Source: Luscinia megarhynchos
Taxonomy: Eukaryota; Chordata; Aves; Passeriformes; Turdidae
DNA: 64,000 nucleotides
Assembly (NCBI GenBank): GCA_034336665.1
Contig: CM067589.1
Span: 1,311,720 to 1,375,719 of the forward strand
Reading direction: 5' to 3'
The notes below the pieces were generated by a model. That model was not told the origin of the DNA and did not search any database. It saw only the letters and a list, made by a program, of their open reading frames with translations. Of the stretch, positions 12,991-25,062 are shown piece after piece. The stretch's first letter is position 1, and each line of letters opens with the position of its first letter. Made by a program: the position numbers and the translations under genes.

Positions 12991-13639
12991 AAACTCCATG
13001 AAATCTCCAGGTCATGAGAACTGTGGAGAGCGAAGCAACAGGAAACAACCACAGATTAAACAGTGAAAAAACACAAAGTGAGGGCTAAAATGACATTTTT
13101 GGGGTGTCCTGTGCAGGAATCAGACTCTTTACCAGGATATTCCACAAACTGCTCAATAAATCTGCAATAAAAAACCTCAATAAACTCTCTCAGCTGGAAG
13201 AACAGGTGCCTGGAACAGGCACAGCCATTCCCTTCACATCTGAAGGGAATTATTTCCATTATTTCCCTCAGCTCCCAATTCCTACTTTCTAGTCCTGCCT
13301 GCTTTAGGTGCAAACAACCCAGAAAAATCTGTTTTTAAGAGGGGAAGTTTTATCTCCCACTTTGCCACATCCCTTTTGCATTTCCATGGGAAGTGCTGGT
13401 GCTGCCAGAGCCCATGGAAATGTAAAATAAATGCAAAACAAATGCAAAATAAATGCAAAATAAAGAGCTGAGTGCTGCTAACGACCCCATTCCTATTCCC
13501 AAACCTCAAATCAGGAAAATAATCCTGAAAGGGAAACAGGGAATTGCAATTTGGGAAGGGAGGTGTTTGGGGAATATTCAGCATTCCCAATTCCTGTGGG
13601 AATTCAGAATTCCTTCAGCTTTTCCATCCATTCCAGACA

Positions 13640-13930
13640 TTTTGGACACAAAACCCTGGAGAAGAGGGGATAAATAAATCCTGTCTGCTCTGGAATTCCA
13701 GAGCTGTCTTCCCACCTCATTTAACTTTTTTTTTTTTTTTTTTTTTTCAGATTTTCCTTGAGCATTCCTAAAATAATCAAAAATAATCAGGAGAGCCTCG
13801 GCAGAGACAGAAGAACCTGGAGAGGGGATAAATCCTGGAAATTCTGGAATTCCAGCCCCAGAATGCAGTTCCCACCTCATCCCTCTGCTTTTCCATCTCG
13901 TTTTTTTTTTTTTTTTTGGCCATTCCCAAA
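13640..13930. repeat. Two-copy duplication with poly-T tracts, about 165 bp apart
   Basis: Two related segments contain AACCCTGGAGAAGAGGGGAT or AACCTGGAGAGGGGATAAAT, a GGAATTCCAG word, TTCCCACCTCAT and then a long T run followed by an ATTCC-AAAATAA motif. They look like a local duplication in intron 1. Confidence 0.7.
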
Positions 13931-14034
13931 ATAACTCGGGGTGAGTATTTTGCTGACTCAGCAGACAGCACTTTTTTATTTTATTTGTTTTTTCATCCCC
14001 CTGTCTGGGAATTTCCCTCCAAATATTCCACAGG

Positions 14035-14150
14035 CTCCCAGAAAAATCAGATTCCCAGAAAAAATATCTATTAAAAATCCCAGAAAAATATCTATTAAAA
14101 ATACCAGAAAAATATCTAAATCCCAGAAAAATATCTATAAAATCCTGCCA
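14035..14150. repeat. Short tandem repeat, CCAGAAAAATATCTATTAAA
   Basis: About five copies of a CCAGAAAAATATCTA-type unit of 20-25 bp in intron 1. Confidence 0.8.
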
Positions 14151-15029
14151 CTAGAACAGAAAAAAACATGAGGAAGAACCCTCAGGCTTTTTCCCATTTT
14201 TTTTTCAAGAGGAATGATCTGGTTGCATCCAGATTTTTGGGAGGCACAAAGCCTTTCCAACCAGAGATTCCTGGATTTTTTTCAAGCATTATCTCCACTA
14301 AAAATCCATTCCAGAGGTTTCCACTTGGGAATTCAGCATTAAAATCCCTCGGATTTTGCAATAAATGAGGTTTTTTTTTAACTGAATCTAAAATTGTTTG
14401 AGATTTAACAGCCACAAACTCAATGCTCTACTTGAAGTAGGAAAAAAAAAATTTAAATAACTTTTAGTTCTTTACTCCAGACTGTTTCACCACCTGAAAT
14501 ATCTAAAAATTAAAAAGCTGTGGCTGAAATAGGAAATTCCAGGTATTCCAATCTATTCCTGCATCTTTAATGCACCAACTGAAAATAAGATTACAACACC
14601 CCTAGGTGGTTCCCTGGTTCACATTTACTACATTTTTATCATTATTTGATCATATTTAGATTAGAAAAAAGCTTTTTATGACCACATTAAAAGGTCTTTT
14701 GACCTTTAAATTTGTAAAATTATCCAAACAGGTGCCAAAATTCCTTTTTATCCTTTAAAACCTCTTATCTTCATCCCCCTCTGCTGAAGTATCTTGAAGA
14801 AAATTAGAACTGAGATTTTATTCAGATTTTATTTCAATTATGGCGCTTCCCATTAAGCATCACTGACCCCAAGGTCCAGGAATGGTGGAAAAAAGGAAAT
14901 CTGCCATCAAGATCTCTTGCCCAAAATTAGCATTTTTCCCCCAAAGAGGCCCTGGAGGTGTCTGTGTGTCCTTGGATATGCAGAGGTGTAAATCAAGTGT
15001 GAATATCCTGTCCCAAAACCTCCCTAAAA

Positions 15030-15990
15030 CCCGAATTTCCAGGGGAAAAAAAACATTTCCAGGAGTAAAAATCCCATTTCCAGGGGGAAAAAAATCCCAT
15101 TTCTGGGGGGAAAATAAATCCCATTTCTGGGGGAAAAAAATCCAATTTCTGGGAGGTGGGGGAACATTTCAAGAGGGAAAAAAAATCCCATTTCCAGGAG
15201 TAAAAATTCCATTTCCAAGGGGGAAAATAAATACCATTTTTAGGAATAAAAATCCCATTTCCAGGAGGGAAAAATCCCATTGCAAAGGGGGAAAAGATCC
15301 CATTTCCAGGGCTAAATAAATCCCATTTTCAGAATAAAAATCTCATTTCCAAGGGGGAAAATAAATCCTATTTCCAAGGGAAAAAAAAGTGCCTTTTCCA
15401 GGAGGGGAAATTCCATTTCCAGGAGGGAAAATCCCATTGCAAAGGGGGAAAAGGTCCATTTCCAGGGGTAAATAAATCCCATTTTCAGAATAAAAATCTC
15501 ATTTTCAAGGGGGAAAATAAATCCTATTTCCAAGGGAAATAAAAGTGCCTTTTCCAGGAGGGGAAATTCCATTTCCAGGAGGGAAAATCCCACTGCCAGG
15601 GGGAAAAAAAAAATCTCATTTCCAAGGGGAAAAATAAAACCCATTTCCAGGGGAAAAAAAATCCCATTTTCAGAGAGAAAAAAAATCCTATTCCCAGGGG
15701 GAAAAATCCCATTTCCAGGGAGAAAAAAAATCTTATTTTCAGGGGGAAGAAAAATCTCATTTCCAGGGGAAAAAGTCCCATTTCCAGAGAGAAAAAAATT
15801 CTATTCCCAGGGGGAAAAATCCCATTTCAAGGGGGAAAAAAATCTCATTTTCAGGTGGAAAAATCCCATTTCCAATGGGAAAAAAAATCCCACTTCCAGA
15901 GAGAAAAAAATTCTCTTCCCAGGGGTAAAAACCCCATTTCCAGGGTGAAAAAAAATCTCATTTCCAGGGGTAAAAAACTTTCATTTCCAA
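15030..15990. repeat. Minisatellite, about 22-27 bp unit
   Basis: About 40 degenerate copies of AATCCCATTTCCAGGGGGAA with a variable A run. Variants carry TTTTCAGA and a CCTTTTCCAGGAGG block; a 165-bp segment (about 15,300-15,460) is repeated at 15,470-15,600, showing higher-order duplication. Confidence 0.9.
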
Positions 15991-17584
15991 GGGATCAGGC
16001 CCAGCAGAAGGTGCTGGGAAAGCTGCAGTGAAACCTCCCGAGGGAAGGGCAGGAACTCGGCAGCTCCTGGAGCTGCCAGGGTTTCACTCCAGCAGGGAGG
16101 AGCCCCAAAATTCCCAAATTCCAAAAATCACCTGGAAAATGAACGGGATTGAAAAAAATGGGCACTGGGAGTTTGTTGTTGTTGTGGTGGTTTTTTTTTG
16201 GTTTTTTTGGTTTTTTTTTTTTTTGTTTTTTTTGTTTTTGTTTTTGGTTTTTTTTTGGGAAGTTGTGAACGACAAAAATTCTGCTTCCAAATCCTGGAAA
16301 AAGCACAAATCTGGATGGGATTTGCATCATTTCTATTCAAAAAATCAGATTTTGATTAAAATTCTCTTTGAGGGAACAAAGCTGTGAAAGCTCCAACCCA
16401 AAACAAACTTGGGGTTAAAAAATTCCCAAAATTTTGCTCCAATCCAGGAGCTGCTGGGAAGGTTTTTAAGATCTTGTGTTTATAGAGGGAACAGTTGGGA
16501 AGAATGGGTTAAAAAATCCCAATTTTTGGTAGAAAAGAGTGGGAAAATAGAATTAATGGAAGAACAGATTAAAAAAATCCCAATTTTGGAAAAATTCAAC
16601 CATATTCCCCTGAGAGCTCAGGACACAGCAGGTGGATCTCACCTGGATCTGCTTTAATATTTAATATTTAAAGAGAATAAAAACAACAGAAAAATCCTTT
16701 TTTTTTCCTAATTCTTGTGGGGGGAAACCTCCAAAGAATCACATAATAAAATTCTGAAAGGGCAAACAGCACAGATTGAGCAAAATGTGAATTTAAGCTG
16801 GTTTGAAAAGTAAAATTATGTTTAAAAATTGACTTCATCTCCCTTTTAGAAGCCTGGACCTTGCAGGGAGAGAGCAGAGTTTGTGCTGGAGGAATGAAGC
16901 AAGAAAAATAAAATATATTTTATATGTTATACAGCATATAATATAAAAATATAGTATGTTATAAAATACATAATACATACTGTATAATATATAATATATG
17001 TATTATATGTGAATATATAATGTGTAACTACAAATAATACTATATATTACATATTATAAAATACTTTAATATAATAATTATTCACAGAATATTAGAGAAA
17101 TCTCCCTCTCTCAGCTGCCTTTCAGTTCTGCCTCTATTTTTCTGTGGAATCAGGAATAAATTTAATTTAATGTAATTTTTTTTTTTTTTGGCCAGGCCCC
17201 TGAGAGAGGCAGAGAAATAGGTCAGTGAGTTTTGTAAGCAGCTGAAATCCAGCTGTGCCATCTCAGGTGTGCTCTGGGCACGTCCCTGCTCCTCCTGTTT
17301 ACTGCAAAAATCCTTCCCACGTGGAACCTCCCAAAAAAACCTCTTTGGATAGATAAAAAATTTCAATTTTTGGGTGGAACTGCAGCTCTTGGGGGAAAAT
17401 CCCCACGTTCTGTGATTGTGGCAGAGAGGAAAGCACAGCACCCCAAAATTTTCTATTTTTAGATGATTTAGCCCAAATTTCCACCCTTCCTACAGCAAGA
17501 TTTCCACTGAAAACATCAATTAAATATTCCCTGTATCATTACTAATAATTATAAAGTCAATTAAAAACTCACAATAATCTCTAA

Positions 17585-18360
17585 TGCCAAAGCCTCTTCT
17601 GATCAACATTCCAAATCAGATCCATATCCCAAATCAGATCCATATCCCAAATTAGATCAATATCCCAAATCAGATCAATATCCCAAATCAGATCAATGTC
17701 CCAAATCAGATCAATGTCCCCAATATCAAATTAGATCAATATCCCAAATTAGATCAATATCCCAAATTAGATCAATATCCCAAATTAAATCAATATCCCA
17801 AATCAGATCAATATCCCAAATTAGATTAATATCCCCAATATCAAATTAGATCAATATCCCAAATCAGACCAATATCCCAAATTAGATTAATATCCCAAAT
17901 ATCCCAAATTAGATTAATATCCCAAATTAAATCAATATCCCAAATCAGATCAACATTCCAAATCAGATCAATATCCCAAATTAGATTAATATCCCAAATT
18001 AAATCAATATCCCCAATATCAAATTAGATCAATATCCCAAATCAGATCAATATCCCAAATTAGATCAATATCTAAATCAGATTAATATCCCCAATCAGAT
18101 CAATATCCCCAATCAGATCAATATCCCAAATTGGATCAATATCCCAAATTGGATCAATATCCCAAATCAGATCAATATCCCAAATCAGATCAATATCCCC
18201 AATCAGATCAATATCCCAAATTAGATTAATATCCCAAATTGGATCAATATCCCAAATTGCATCAATATCCCCAATCAGATCAATATCCCAAATCAGATTA
18301 ATATCCCAAATCAGATCAATATCCCAAATCAGATCAATATCCCCAATATCAAATCAGATC
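17585..18360. repeat. Minisatellite, 17-18 bp unit
   Basis: More than 40 copies of CCCAAATCAGATCAATAT, alternating CAGATCAAT, TAGATCAAT and TAGATTAAT variants. AT-rich, in intron 1. Confidence 0.93.
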
Positions 18361-19309
18361 AATAATCCCAATAATTCTGAGGCACACAACCCCCAGGGAT
18401 GGCCCCAAATCCTCATCCCTGCAGAAAATAAAAATTACAAACCAGCCCTTAACCCCCTGGCAGCCCAGGAAACACAAGTGCTTAGCTGGAAAAATCAAAA
18501 AGCCTTCATGAATGTGCACTTTTCTTTCACACAGCCTCTGGAAAAGCTCTCCCAATTTCTGTCCCTGCTCACGCTGGGAGTTTGTGATGCCAATTTCGGG
18601 GGCACATCTGGAATGTCAGCTCTGCATCCCTGCGGGAGTGCATTGATGGGAACCCACAGGAGCACACCTGGTGCACAGGTGAGGAGCTGGGAGGGCAAAA
18701 GCAGCATGAGAGCCAGAGGTGAGTTATCAGATCTGATAAAAACGATCAGATATCACAGACACAAAGCCCTTTTAAAATCACGCTTGGGTAACTCCAAACC
18801 CTTCCAAAAACATCTCAAAAATCCATTTTTTTAAACGCACAGGGGGTGAGAGAGAAACAACAAAACTTCCAGCTGGGAACAGCCCAGGTGCTTCCCAAAC
18901 TTCATCTCCTTCATCCCACAGCAGCCGAGGATAAAAATCTCTCATTCCTCACATCCCTCCTTTCCCTCGCTGCCACCAAAAATTCAAAGTTTTTGTGTAA
19001 TTCTGCCAAACCCGCGAGACGCCGCTGTCGCTGTCCCTGCAGCGGGACACCCAAAAATCGCCCAAAAATCCCAACCCCGGGGCGCAAGGAGAGGGGAAAC
19101 ACCTGAAGGGAAAGGCTGAGGATGAGGAACGCCCCCGGTTTTACCGGCTGTCCTCACCGCCCCGGTGACACCGAGGGGACGCGCTCCGGACCCCCCAGCA
19201 GCAGCAATGCTGGGTTTGCTCCAAGAATTCACCTTCTCTCCTTCCCTGCCCCAGGAGGTGACACTGCCCTGGGACCGCGGGGAGGGGACACTGAGCCCGG
19301 GACCCCGGG

Positions 19310-20080
19310 AGAGAGTCCAAAACCGGGGAGAGAATCCAGAACCGGGGAGAGAATCCAAACCCGGGACCCCGGGAGAGAATCCAAAACCGGGGAGAGAATC
19401 CAGAACTGGGGAGAGAATCCAAACCCGGGGAAAGAATCCCAACCCGGGGAGAGAATCCAAACCCGGGGAGAGAATCCAAACCCGGGGAGAGAATCCAAAC
19501 CCGGGGAGAGCCCCGGGACCCCCGGGAGAGAATCCAAAACTGGGGAAAGAATCCAAACCTGGGGAAAGAATCCCAACCCGGGGAGAGAATCTAAACCCGG
19601 GAGAGTCTCAGGACCCTCGGGAGAGAATCCAAACCCGGGGAAAGAATCCAACCCCGGGAGAGAATCCAAACCTGAGAGAGCCCCGGGACCCCGAGGTCAG
19701 AATCCAGCCCCGGGGAAAGAATCCAAACCCGGGGAGAGCCCCGAGATCCCGGGAGAGAATCCAAACCTGGGGAGAGCTTCCCCGAATCCCGGGGAGAGAG
19801 AGAATCCAACCCCGGGGAGAGAATCCGGACCCGGGCAGAGCCCTCAGAGCCCAGGGACAGAATCCAAACCCGGGGAGAGAATCCAGCCCCGGGCAGAACC
19901 TTCCATCCCGGTAGAGCCCCCGGCAGAGCCCCCGGTAGAGCCCCCCGGTCCAAAGCAGAACCTCCAATCGTGGGGGATCGCCCCCGATGCCCGGCACAGC
20001 CTCCCGAGCTGGGGCAGAGCCCCGGGAGAACCTCCAACCCCGGGGAGAACCTGCAACCCCCGGGAGCCCCCGGTGTCGGG
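19310..20080. repeat. GC-rich minisatellite, about 18-19 bp unit, next to CpG island
   Basis: About 35 copies of a unit like GGGGAGAGAATCCAAACCC with CCCCGGGACCC variants. It runs directly into the ZNF652 CpG island, giving CpG-dense sequence and long spurious Pro/Gly/Arg-rich frames on both strands. Confidence 0.9.
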
Positions 20081-20278
20081 CGGAGCCCCCAGCCCCATCC
20101 CTGCGCCCCCGCTCCCCCGGGCCGTGCGGGGCCCGCACCCCGCTCCCCCCGCCGGGCCGGGCCGGGCCTAGCGCCGCTCGGCTGCGCCGCCAGGCCCGGG
20201 GGGAAGGAAGGAAGGAAGGAAGGGAAGAAGGGAGGAAAGCGGGGGGAGGAAAAGGCTCGGCGGCCGCCCCGCACTCAC

Positions 20279-20318
20279 CCAGGCCGGTGCCCTCGGGGCC
20301 GCCCCCGCCGCCGTCCAT
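20279..20318 (-). other. ZNF652: Candidate ZNF652 leader exon (3' part) with uORF start
   Basis: On the minus strand an ATG at 20,318 opens 13 codons (MDGGGGGPEGTGL) and then meets a strong donor, G/GTGAGTGCGG. Spliced to the acceptor at 8545, the frame continues as [11 protein letters not shown] and so on, and stops at the uORF stop upstream of the main ZNF652 start. So this is better read as a 5' leader exon with a short uORF of about 33 codons than as extra ZNF652 coding sequence. The 5' limit of the exon is unknown. Confidence 0.5.
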
Positions 20319-20487
20319 GCCGGGCGGCGCGGGGAAGAGGGCGCGCAGGCGGGCGCGGCGGCGGAGGGCGGAGGGCAGGGCGGCCGGGCCCTCCCTCCCC
20401 GCCCGTGCCTGCGCTCCGGCCCCTCCGCTCGGCCCCCGCGCTCCGGCGACCGCCGCCGCCTCGGCTCGGCCCGGCGCTCGGGCCCAG

Positions 20488-20525
20488 GCGCTGCTGCTGC
20501 TGCTGCTGCCGCCGCCGCCGCCTCG
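20488..20525. repeat. CTG/CCG triplet microsatellite
   Basis: Seven GCT triplets followed by CCG triplets inside the CpG island, next to another CCG tract near 20,570. Confidence 0.85.
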
Positions 20526-21250
20526 GGCGGGCGGGCGGGCGGACGCGGCTCCCGCTGCCCCTCGGCTGCCGCCGCCGCCGCAGCGCTACGTGGCCGCCGC
20601 CGCAGCCGCCGCCGGTCCTCGCGGGGGCGCGCGCGCGGGGCTCGGTGCTCTGTGTGTGTGTGTGTGTGTGAGGGCGGGGGGCGCGCCCCCGTGCCCGGAC
20701 CGGTGCGCGGCGGGAGGCAGCACGCGCGCGCGGCGTTGAGGGGGTGGAGCAGGCGGGGAGGCGCGCGCGGGCCGCGGGTGAAGGGCCGGGGAAAAGGGGG
20801 AGGGGTGAGTGCGCGAGTGCGGGAGCGCGCGCGGAGGCGGGGAGGGGACGGACCGTGCCGTGAGGGGGAAACACCTCATAGGCCGGGGGGTGGGCGAGCG
20901 CGCGCCTGCGGGAGCGCGCACGGATGGTGAGAGTGGGGGTGCGGGTGACCCGCGCAGAGGGGGAGCGCGCATTGCGGGAGCGCGCACGGTCAGGAACGGG
21001 AGCGCGCACAGGCCGCGGAGGGGGGGGAAGAGGCGGCGCTGCGCACGCGCCGCCGGGGGCGCTGTTCCCCGCGCGCCCGCCCCTTTCCCCGCCGCTGCTC
21101 CACCTGAGGCGGCGGCGCGCGGGCCCGCAGGTGAGGGGGGGGCTGCGCATGCGCGGGGGGCGGGACGGGGGGCTCGTTACCTTCTCCGGTAATGGCGGCC
21201 GTGCTGTAATTAGTGAGGCGGGGTGCGAGGGTGAGTGAGGGCTCGGGCCC

Positions 21251-22189
21251 CGATCCCGTTACTGCGCGCGCCCTGAGCCCCCTCAGGGGGTGGCGGGGAT
21301 GGCTGCTGCCCTCACGGGGACGGAGCTGCCCCTCAGCACCAGGTGAGGGCCGCAGAGCCCTCGGCCTGTGCCAGACCCCAGCTCCCGCTTGCCCAAACCT
21401 CCCTCTCTCCTTTACACGCTAATTACTGCTTAACTCCAGCCTGCGGTTTGGTGATTGCACCCTGATGGAGGAGAGCGACGCGACAAGAAGCGACACCTGT
21501 GGCAGCGAGCTGTGGGAGGCTCGGGGCTGGCATCGCCTTCCCCGGGTGCCACCTGCCCCGAAAGCTGCAGGGCCTCGGCCGCAGCCCAAAACCGCTGCTG
21601 GGGCTGTGTAGGAGGGGACAGCGCTGCTGTGGTTTGGGTTTGGCAGCCGTGGAGAATTAGTGAGAGTAGCAGGAACTCGGAGGGGGGAAGGGAACCAAGC
21701 CTTCTCAGCTTCGTGTTCCTTTCCTAAACCCTTCAATCTCTACCTGTGGTTTGTTTCCTCACCTGCAAATTCCCCCTTCTCCTCCAACAGCGGAGTTGAG
21801 ATTCTGCCAATAAAAAAAAATCTCGCTCCCCCGGAGTTCCAAATCCCGAATTCCAGAGGGTTTGGCTTGCTCTGGATTCCTGAGCACAACCCCAGAGCTG
21901 CCCGTGCCCAGCAGGGCTTGGGGCTCTCAGAGGCAAATTCAGGATGGAGTTAAAAGGGCAGGATCAGAACAATGCTCCCGATTTTCCTCCTGCTTGCCCC
22001 AGCTGTCCCTGGAGCAGAACGGGACACGCTGACCCAGCCCCGGAGGAGCTGCTGCTGCCTGTCCCAGCCCTGAGCTGGAAAAACCTTGGACACTGCTCCA
22101 TCCCAGCCCAACAGCCCAGTGCAGTGGAGGAAAACCGGGGAGGGGATGTTGGGGCAGGTGCTGGAGAACTCTGTGGATGAGCATGTGCT
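21251..22189. other. Intergenic, unique sequence
   Basis: Flank between the ZNF652 CpG island and the 60-bp array. Moderately GC-rich, with no recognisable exon or element. Confidence 0.6.
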
Positions 22190-23030
22190 GGAATTTCCTG
22201 CCTTGGAGGCATCCCCATTCCCGACAGGAGGATTTTAGGATAACTCCAGGAACAGCTCTGGCTCTGCCTCATCCCCATTCCTGACAGGAGGATTTTAGGA
22301 TACCTCCAGGAGCAGCTCTGGCTCTGCCTCATCCCCATTCCTGACAGGATTTTAGGATAACTCCAGGAGCAGCTCTGGCTCTGCCTCATCCCCATTCCTG
22401 ACAGGAGGATTTTAGGATAACTCCAGGAGCAGCTCTGGCTCTGCCTCATCCCCATTCCTGACAGGATTTTAGGATAACTCCAGGAGCAGCTCTGGCTCTG
22501 CCTCATCCCCATTCCTGACAGGATTTCCAGGATAACTCCAGGAGCAGCTCTGACTCTGCCTCATCCCCATTCCTGACAGGATTTTTAGGATAACTCCAGG
22601 AGCAGCTCTGACTCTGCCTCATCCCCATTCCTGACAGGATTTTTAGGATAACTCCAGGAGCAGCTCTGGCTCTGCCTCATCCCCATTCCTGACAGGATTT
22701 CCAGGATAACTCCTGGAGCAGCTCTGGCTCTGCCTCATCCCCATTCCTGACAGGAGGATTTTAGGATAACTCCAGGAGCAGCTCTGGCTCTGCCTCATCC
22801 CCATTCCTGACAGGAGGATTTTAGGATAACTCCAGGAGCAGCTCTGACTCTGCCTCATCCCCATTCCTGACAGGAGGATTTTAGGATAACTCCAGGAGCA
22901 GCTCTGGCTCTGCCTCATCCCCATTCCTGACAGGAGGATTTTAGGATAACTCCAGGAGCAGCTCTGGCTCTGCCTCATCCCCATTCCTGACAGGAGGATT
23001 TTAGGATAACTCCAGGAGCAGCTCTGGCCC
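22190..23030. repeat. 60-bp minisatellite, about 14 nearly identical copies
   Basis: A 60-bp unit containing GGATTTTAGGATAACTCCAG, GAGCAGCTCTGGCTCTGCCT and CATCCCCATTCCTGACAGGA. From about 22,741 to 23,020 copies are almost identical and exactly 60 bp; to the left a 3-bp deletion (ACAGGAGG to ACAGG) makes 57-bp units. It lies in the ZNF652-PHB1 intergenic region. Confidence 0.96.
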
Positions 23031-23619
23031 TTCACCCTGTGGTTTGTGAGACCTCCACATCCTGCCAGTTCTGCCTTAGGCACAGCCTAAACCAGGGCTT
23101 GGCACCCTTGGCACCATTTCTTGGAGCTGCTCAAGGATCCTGGGCAGAGAAACTGAGGCACAGCTGATGGAAACTTTTTTTCCTGAGGCACAGACGGTGC
23201 TGGCAGCTCCAGCTCTGCAGCCCAGCCAGGCTCCCAGGTTTATCTCCCACATCTCCTGCTCAGGATGCCCTGGAGGCACGGGAGGGGAAGCAGAAGGGGA
23301 ACAAAGGGATTTTCCTGCTGGATTGTGCCTCAGGAAGCCCTGGCTGCCCCGTGCCACTGCAGAGAAGAAGTTCAAGCAGAGGAAATTCCTGTCCCCGTTC
23401 TCCTCCTTTCCCAGTTGGGTGTAAAGGCACAATTAAATATTAATTAGCTCCAAAATAGCAGAGCTCACACCCACCAGCATCTCCCAGTGCCTGGGGTTGG
23501 GGAGAGCTGGCAGCTCCGTGTGGGATTGTTCAGGTTTTTTTGGGGGTTCTGGGGAACATAACTGCAGTGTCAGAGCCAGGAACCTCTGCACAAAAACACC
23601 AAAAAAGGGGGAAGAGGAC
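23031..23619. other. Intergenic, unique sequence
   Basis: No conserved frame and no repeat structure seen. Confidence 0.55.
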
Positions 23620-23880
23620 TCCTGGAAAAGGGGGAAAAGGGAACTCCTGGAAAAAGGGAGAAAAGGCATTCCTGGAAAAGGGGGAAATGAAATCCCTGGA
23701 AAATGGGGGAAAGGGAACCCCTGGAAAAGGGGATCCCTGGAAAAGGGGCAAAATTAAATCCCTGGTAAAGGGGGGAAAGGGAACCCCTGGAAAGGGGATC
23801 CCTGGAAAAAGGGAGAAAAGGAATTCCTGGGAAAAGGGGGAAAGGGAACCCTGGGAAAAGGAGATCTCTGGAACAGGGCA
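23620..23880. repeat. Minisatellite, about 26-bp unit
   Basis: About ten copies of a purine-rich unit like CCTGGAAAAGGGGGAAAAGG followed by GAACTC. Confidence 0.88.
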
Positions 23881-23949
23881 GCTCCTCCCACCCTCACTGT
23901 CCCAGAGAGCAGCCAAGCTGCAGCACACCCCAGCTCTGAGGTGTTTTTG

Positions 23950-24035
23950 GAGATTTTGGACAATTTGCTGGAGGATCACAGAACAGTGGGGCTGGAAGGG
24001 AGCTCTGGAAGGGCACTGGGAGAATCCCCCACAAT
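23950..24035. mobile_element. Possible CR1 LINE remnant
   Basis: The words GATCACAGAACAGTGGGGCT and GGAAGGGAGCTCTGGAAGG resemble the conserved 3' region of avian CR1 elements in reverse orientation (a typical phrase is GGTTGGAAGGGACCTCTGGA). The similarity is short and recalled rather than aligned. Confidence 0.4.
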
Positions 24036-24204
24036 TCCACACTCACCTCACTCCAGAAATCCGGTGTCACACCCATGTCCCAAGCTCTGAGGTTGGCAGG
24101 ATGGATCCCAGCACAAGCTCAACTTCTCCTGAGACAGCAGCACAAAATAAAAAACCAAATAAAAAAAAGCCACGACCCACAGTGCCAGCCTTGGGGCTGT
24201 GACA

Positions 24205-24210
24205 TTTATT
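24205..24210 (-). terminator. PHB1: Candidate distal PHB1 polyadenylation signal
   Basis: AATAAA on the minus strand within TTCAATAAATGTCACAGCCC, about 1.4 kb downstream of the PHB1 stop. The surrounding sequence is non-repetitive and looks like an mRNA end. It could be the distal site of a long 3' UTR or belong to no transcript. Confidence 0.4.
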
Positions 24211-24516
24211 GAAGGCTGCTTACACAATCTCACAGTTCCACTTCCCTCAGGACAAGGAGCAGGGATGGGACAGGATTTCTGTCCCTGCAGCAGCCAGGGG
24301 CTGGGCAGGAGCCCGGGGGGGAGGAGATGTCCCAGTTCCAGAAGGTTCCTGCACAGAACTCCCCTCTCCAGAGCCAGAGGGAATCTGCTCCTCACCCCAC
24401 AGAGCGCTGCCCTGAGCTGAGGTGGCACCTGCAGAGCTCTGGGGGGCTGAGGGCCCGAGCTGAGCTGTCCCCAAGTTCTCAGGTGACACCTGGAGAGGTT
24501 TTTCCCCTCAGCAGGG

Positions 24517-25062
24517 GCAGGGGTGGTGTCACTGGGGCTTCATCCCAGGAAATCTCTGCTCCTGCTGCTCCAACTGCCAGGAAGGGCCAATCCCCAAATC
24601 TCACCTGCTGAATTCCCAGATCTCACCTGATGAATCCCAAATCTGATCTCCAGAATCCCCAAATCTCACTTAATGAATCCTCAAATCTCACGTGCTTAAT
24701 TCCCAATCTTCACCTGCTGAATCCCCAAATCTCACTTGATGAATTCCCAAATCTCATCTGCTGAATCCCCACATTCATCCAAATCCCCAAATTCAGATCA
24801 CTCTGTGACCACAGAGGATGAACCGCAGCCCCAATGCCGCGTTCACTTTTATTCAATTTCCCATCCAAAAAAAAAAAAACCGAACAATTTCCAAATTTCC
24901 ATTTCCTCCGTCGGAGGAACCTGCCATGATTTCTTTTTCCATTTTTCCATTTTTAATGGTTTTCTTTCTCCCTCAGGCGTGGTGTCACTGGCACTTCATC
25001 CCAGGAAATCTCTGCTCCTGCTGCTCCAACTGACAGGAAGGGCCAATTCCTAAATCTCATGT
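24517..25062. repeat. Duplicated PHB1 3'-end sequence
   Basis: Segment 24,830-24,990 is a diverged copy of 25,500-25,640: both carry GCGTTCACTTTTATTCAATT, the TTTCCATTTCCTCCG block and a CTCCCTCAGGCG end reaching the region of the PHB1 stop codon (offset about 669 bp). A second block, GGTGTCACTGGGGCTTCATC to CAGGAAGGGCCAATC, is present at 24,524 and again at 24,980 (offset about 456 bp). Confidence 0.88.

Larger units (their letters stand above)
8545..20278 (-). other. ZNF652: Probable ZNF652 intron 1
   Basis: Inferred from the acceptor at 8545-8547 and the donor GTGAGTGC at 20,278-20,271. It contains arrays at 8690-9390, 11590-12990, 15030-15990, 17585-18360 and 19310-20080. Stretches at 9391-11589, 12991-15029, 15991-17584 and 18361-19300 are mostly unique and AT-richer, with homopolymers (T runs near 13,730, 13,900 and 16,200), an AT-alternating tract at 16,905-17,090 and a short AAAATAT repeat at 10,490-10,540. 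I see no genes in them. Confidence 0.6.
19980..21250 (-). promoter_or_regulatory. ZNF652: CpG-island promoter region, probably ZNF652
   Basis: A very CpG-dense, non-repetitive segment with many GGGCGG-type boxes, a CTG/CCG triplet tract at 20,488-20,525, a TG dinucleotide run at 20,650-20,670 and a YY1-like AATGGCGGCC at about 21,191. It lies upstream of the ZNF652 coding exons, and the candidate first exon at 20,279-20,318 points to a minus-strand promoter. Divergent plus-strand transcription cannot be excluded; I see no conserved plus-strand protein. Confidence 0.7.

Noticed and set aside
19122..20171. A 349-codon plus-strand Pro/Gly/Arg-rich frame near the ZNF652 CpG island
   Set aside because: Created by the 18-19 bp GC-rich array; equally long frames exist in other phases and on the other strand.
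22190..23030. CRISPR-like regular array
   Set aside because: Units are contiguous 60-bp tandem copies without unique spacers, in vertebrate DNA.
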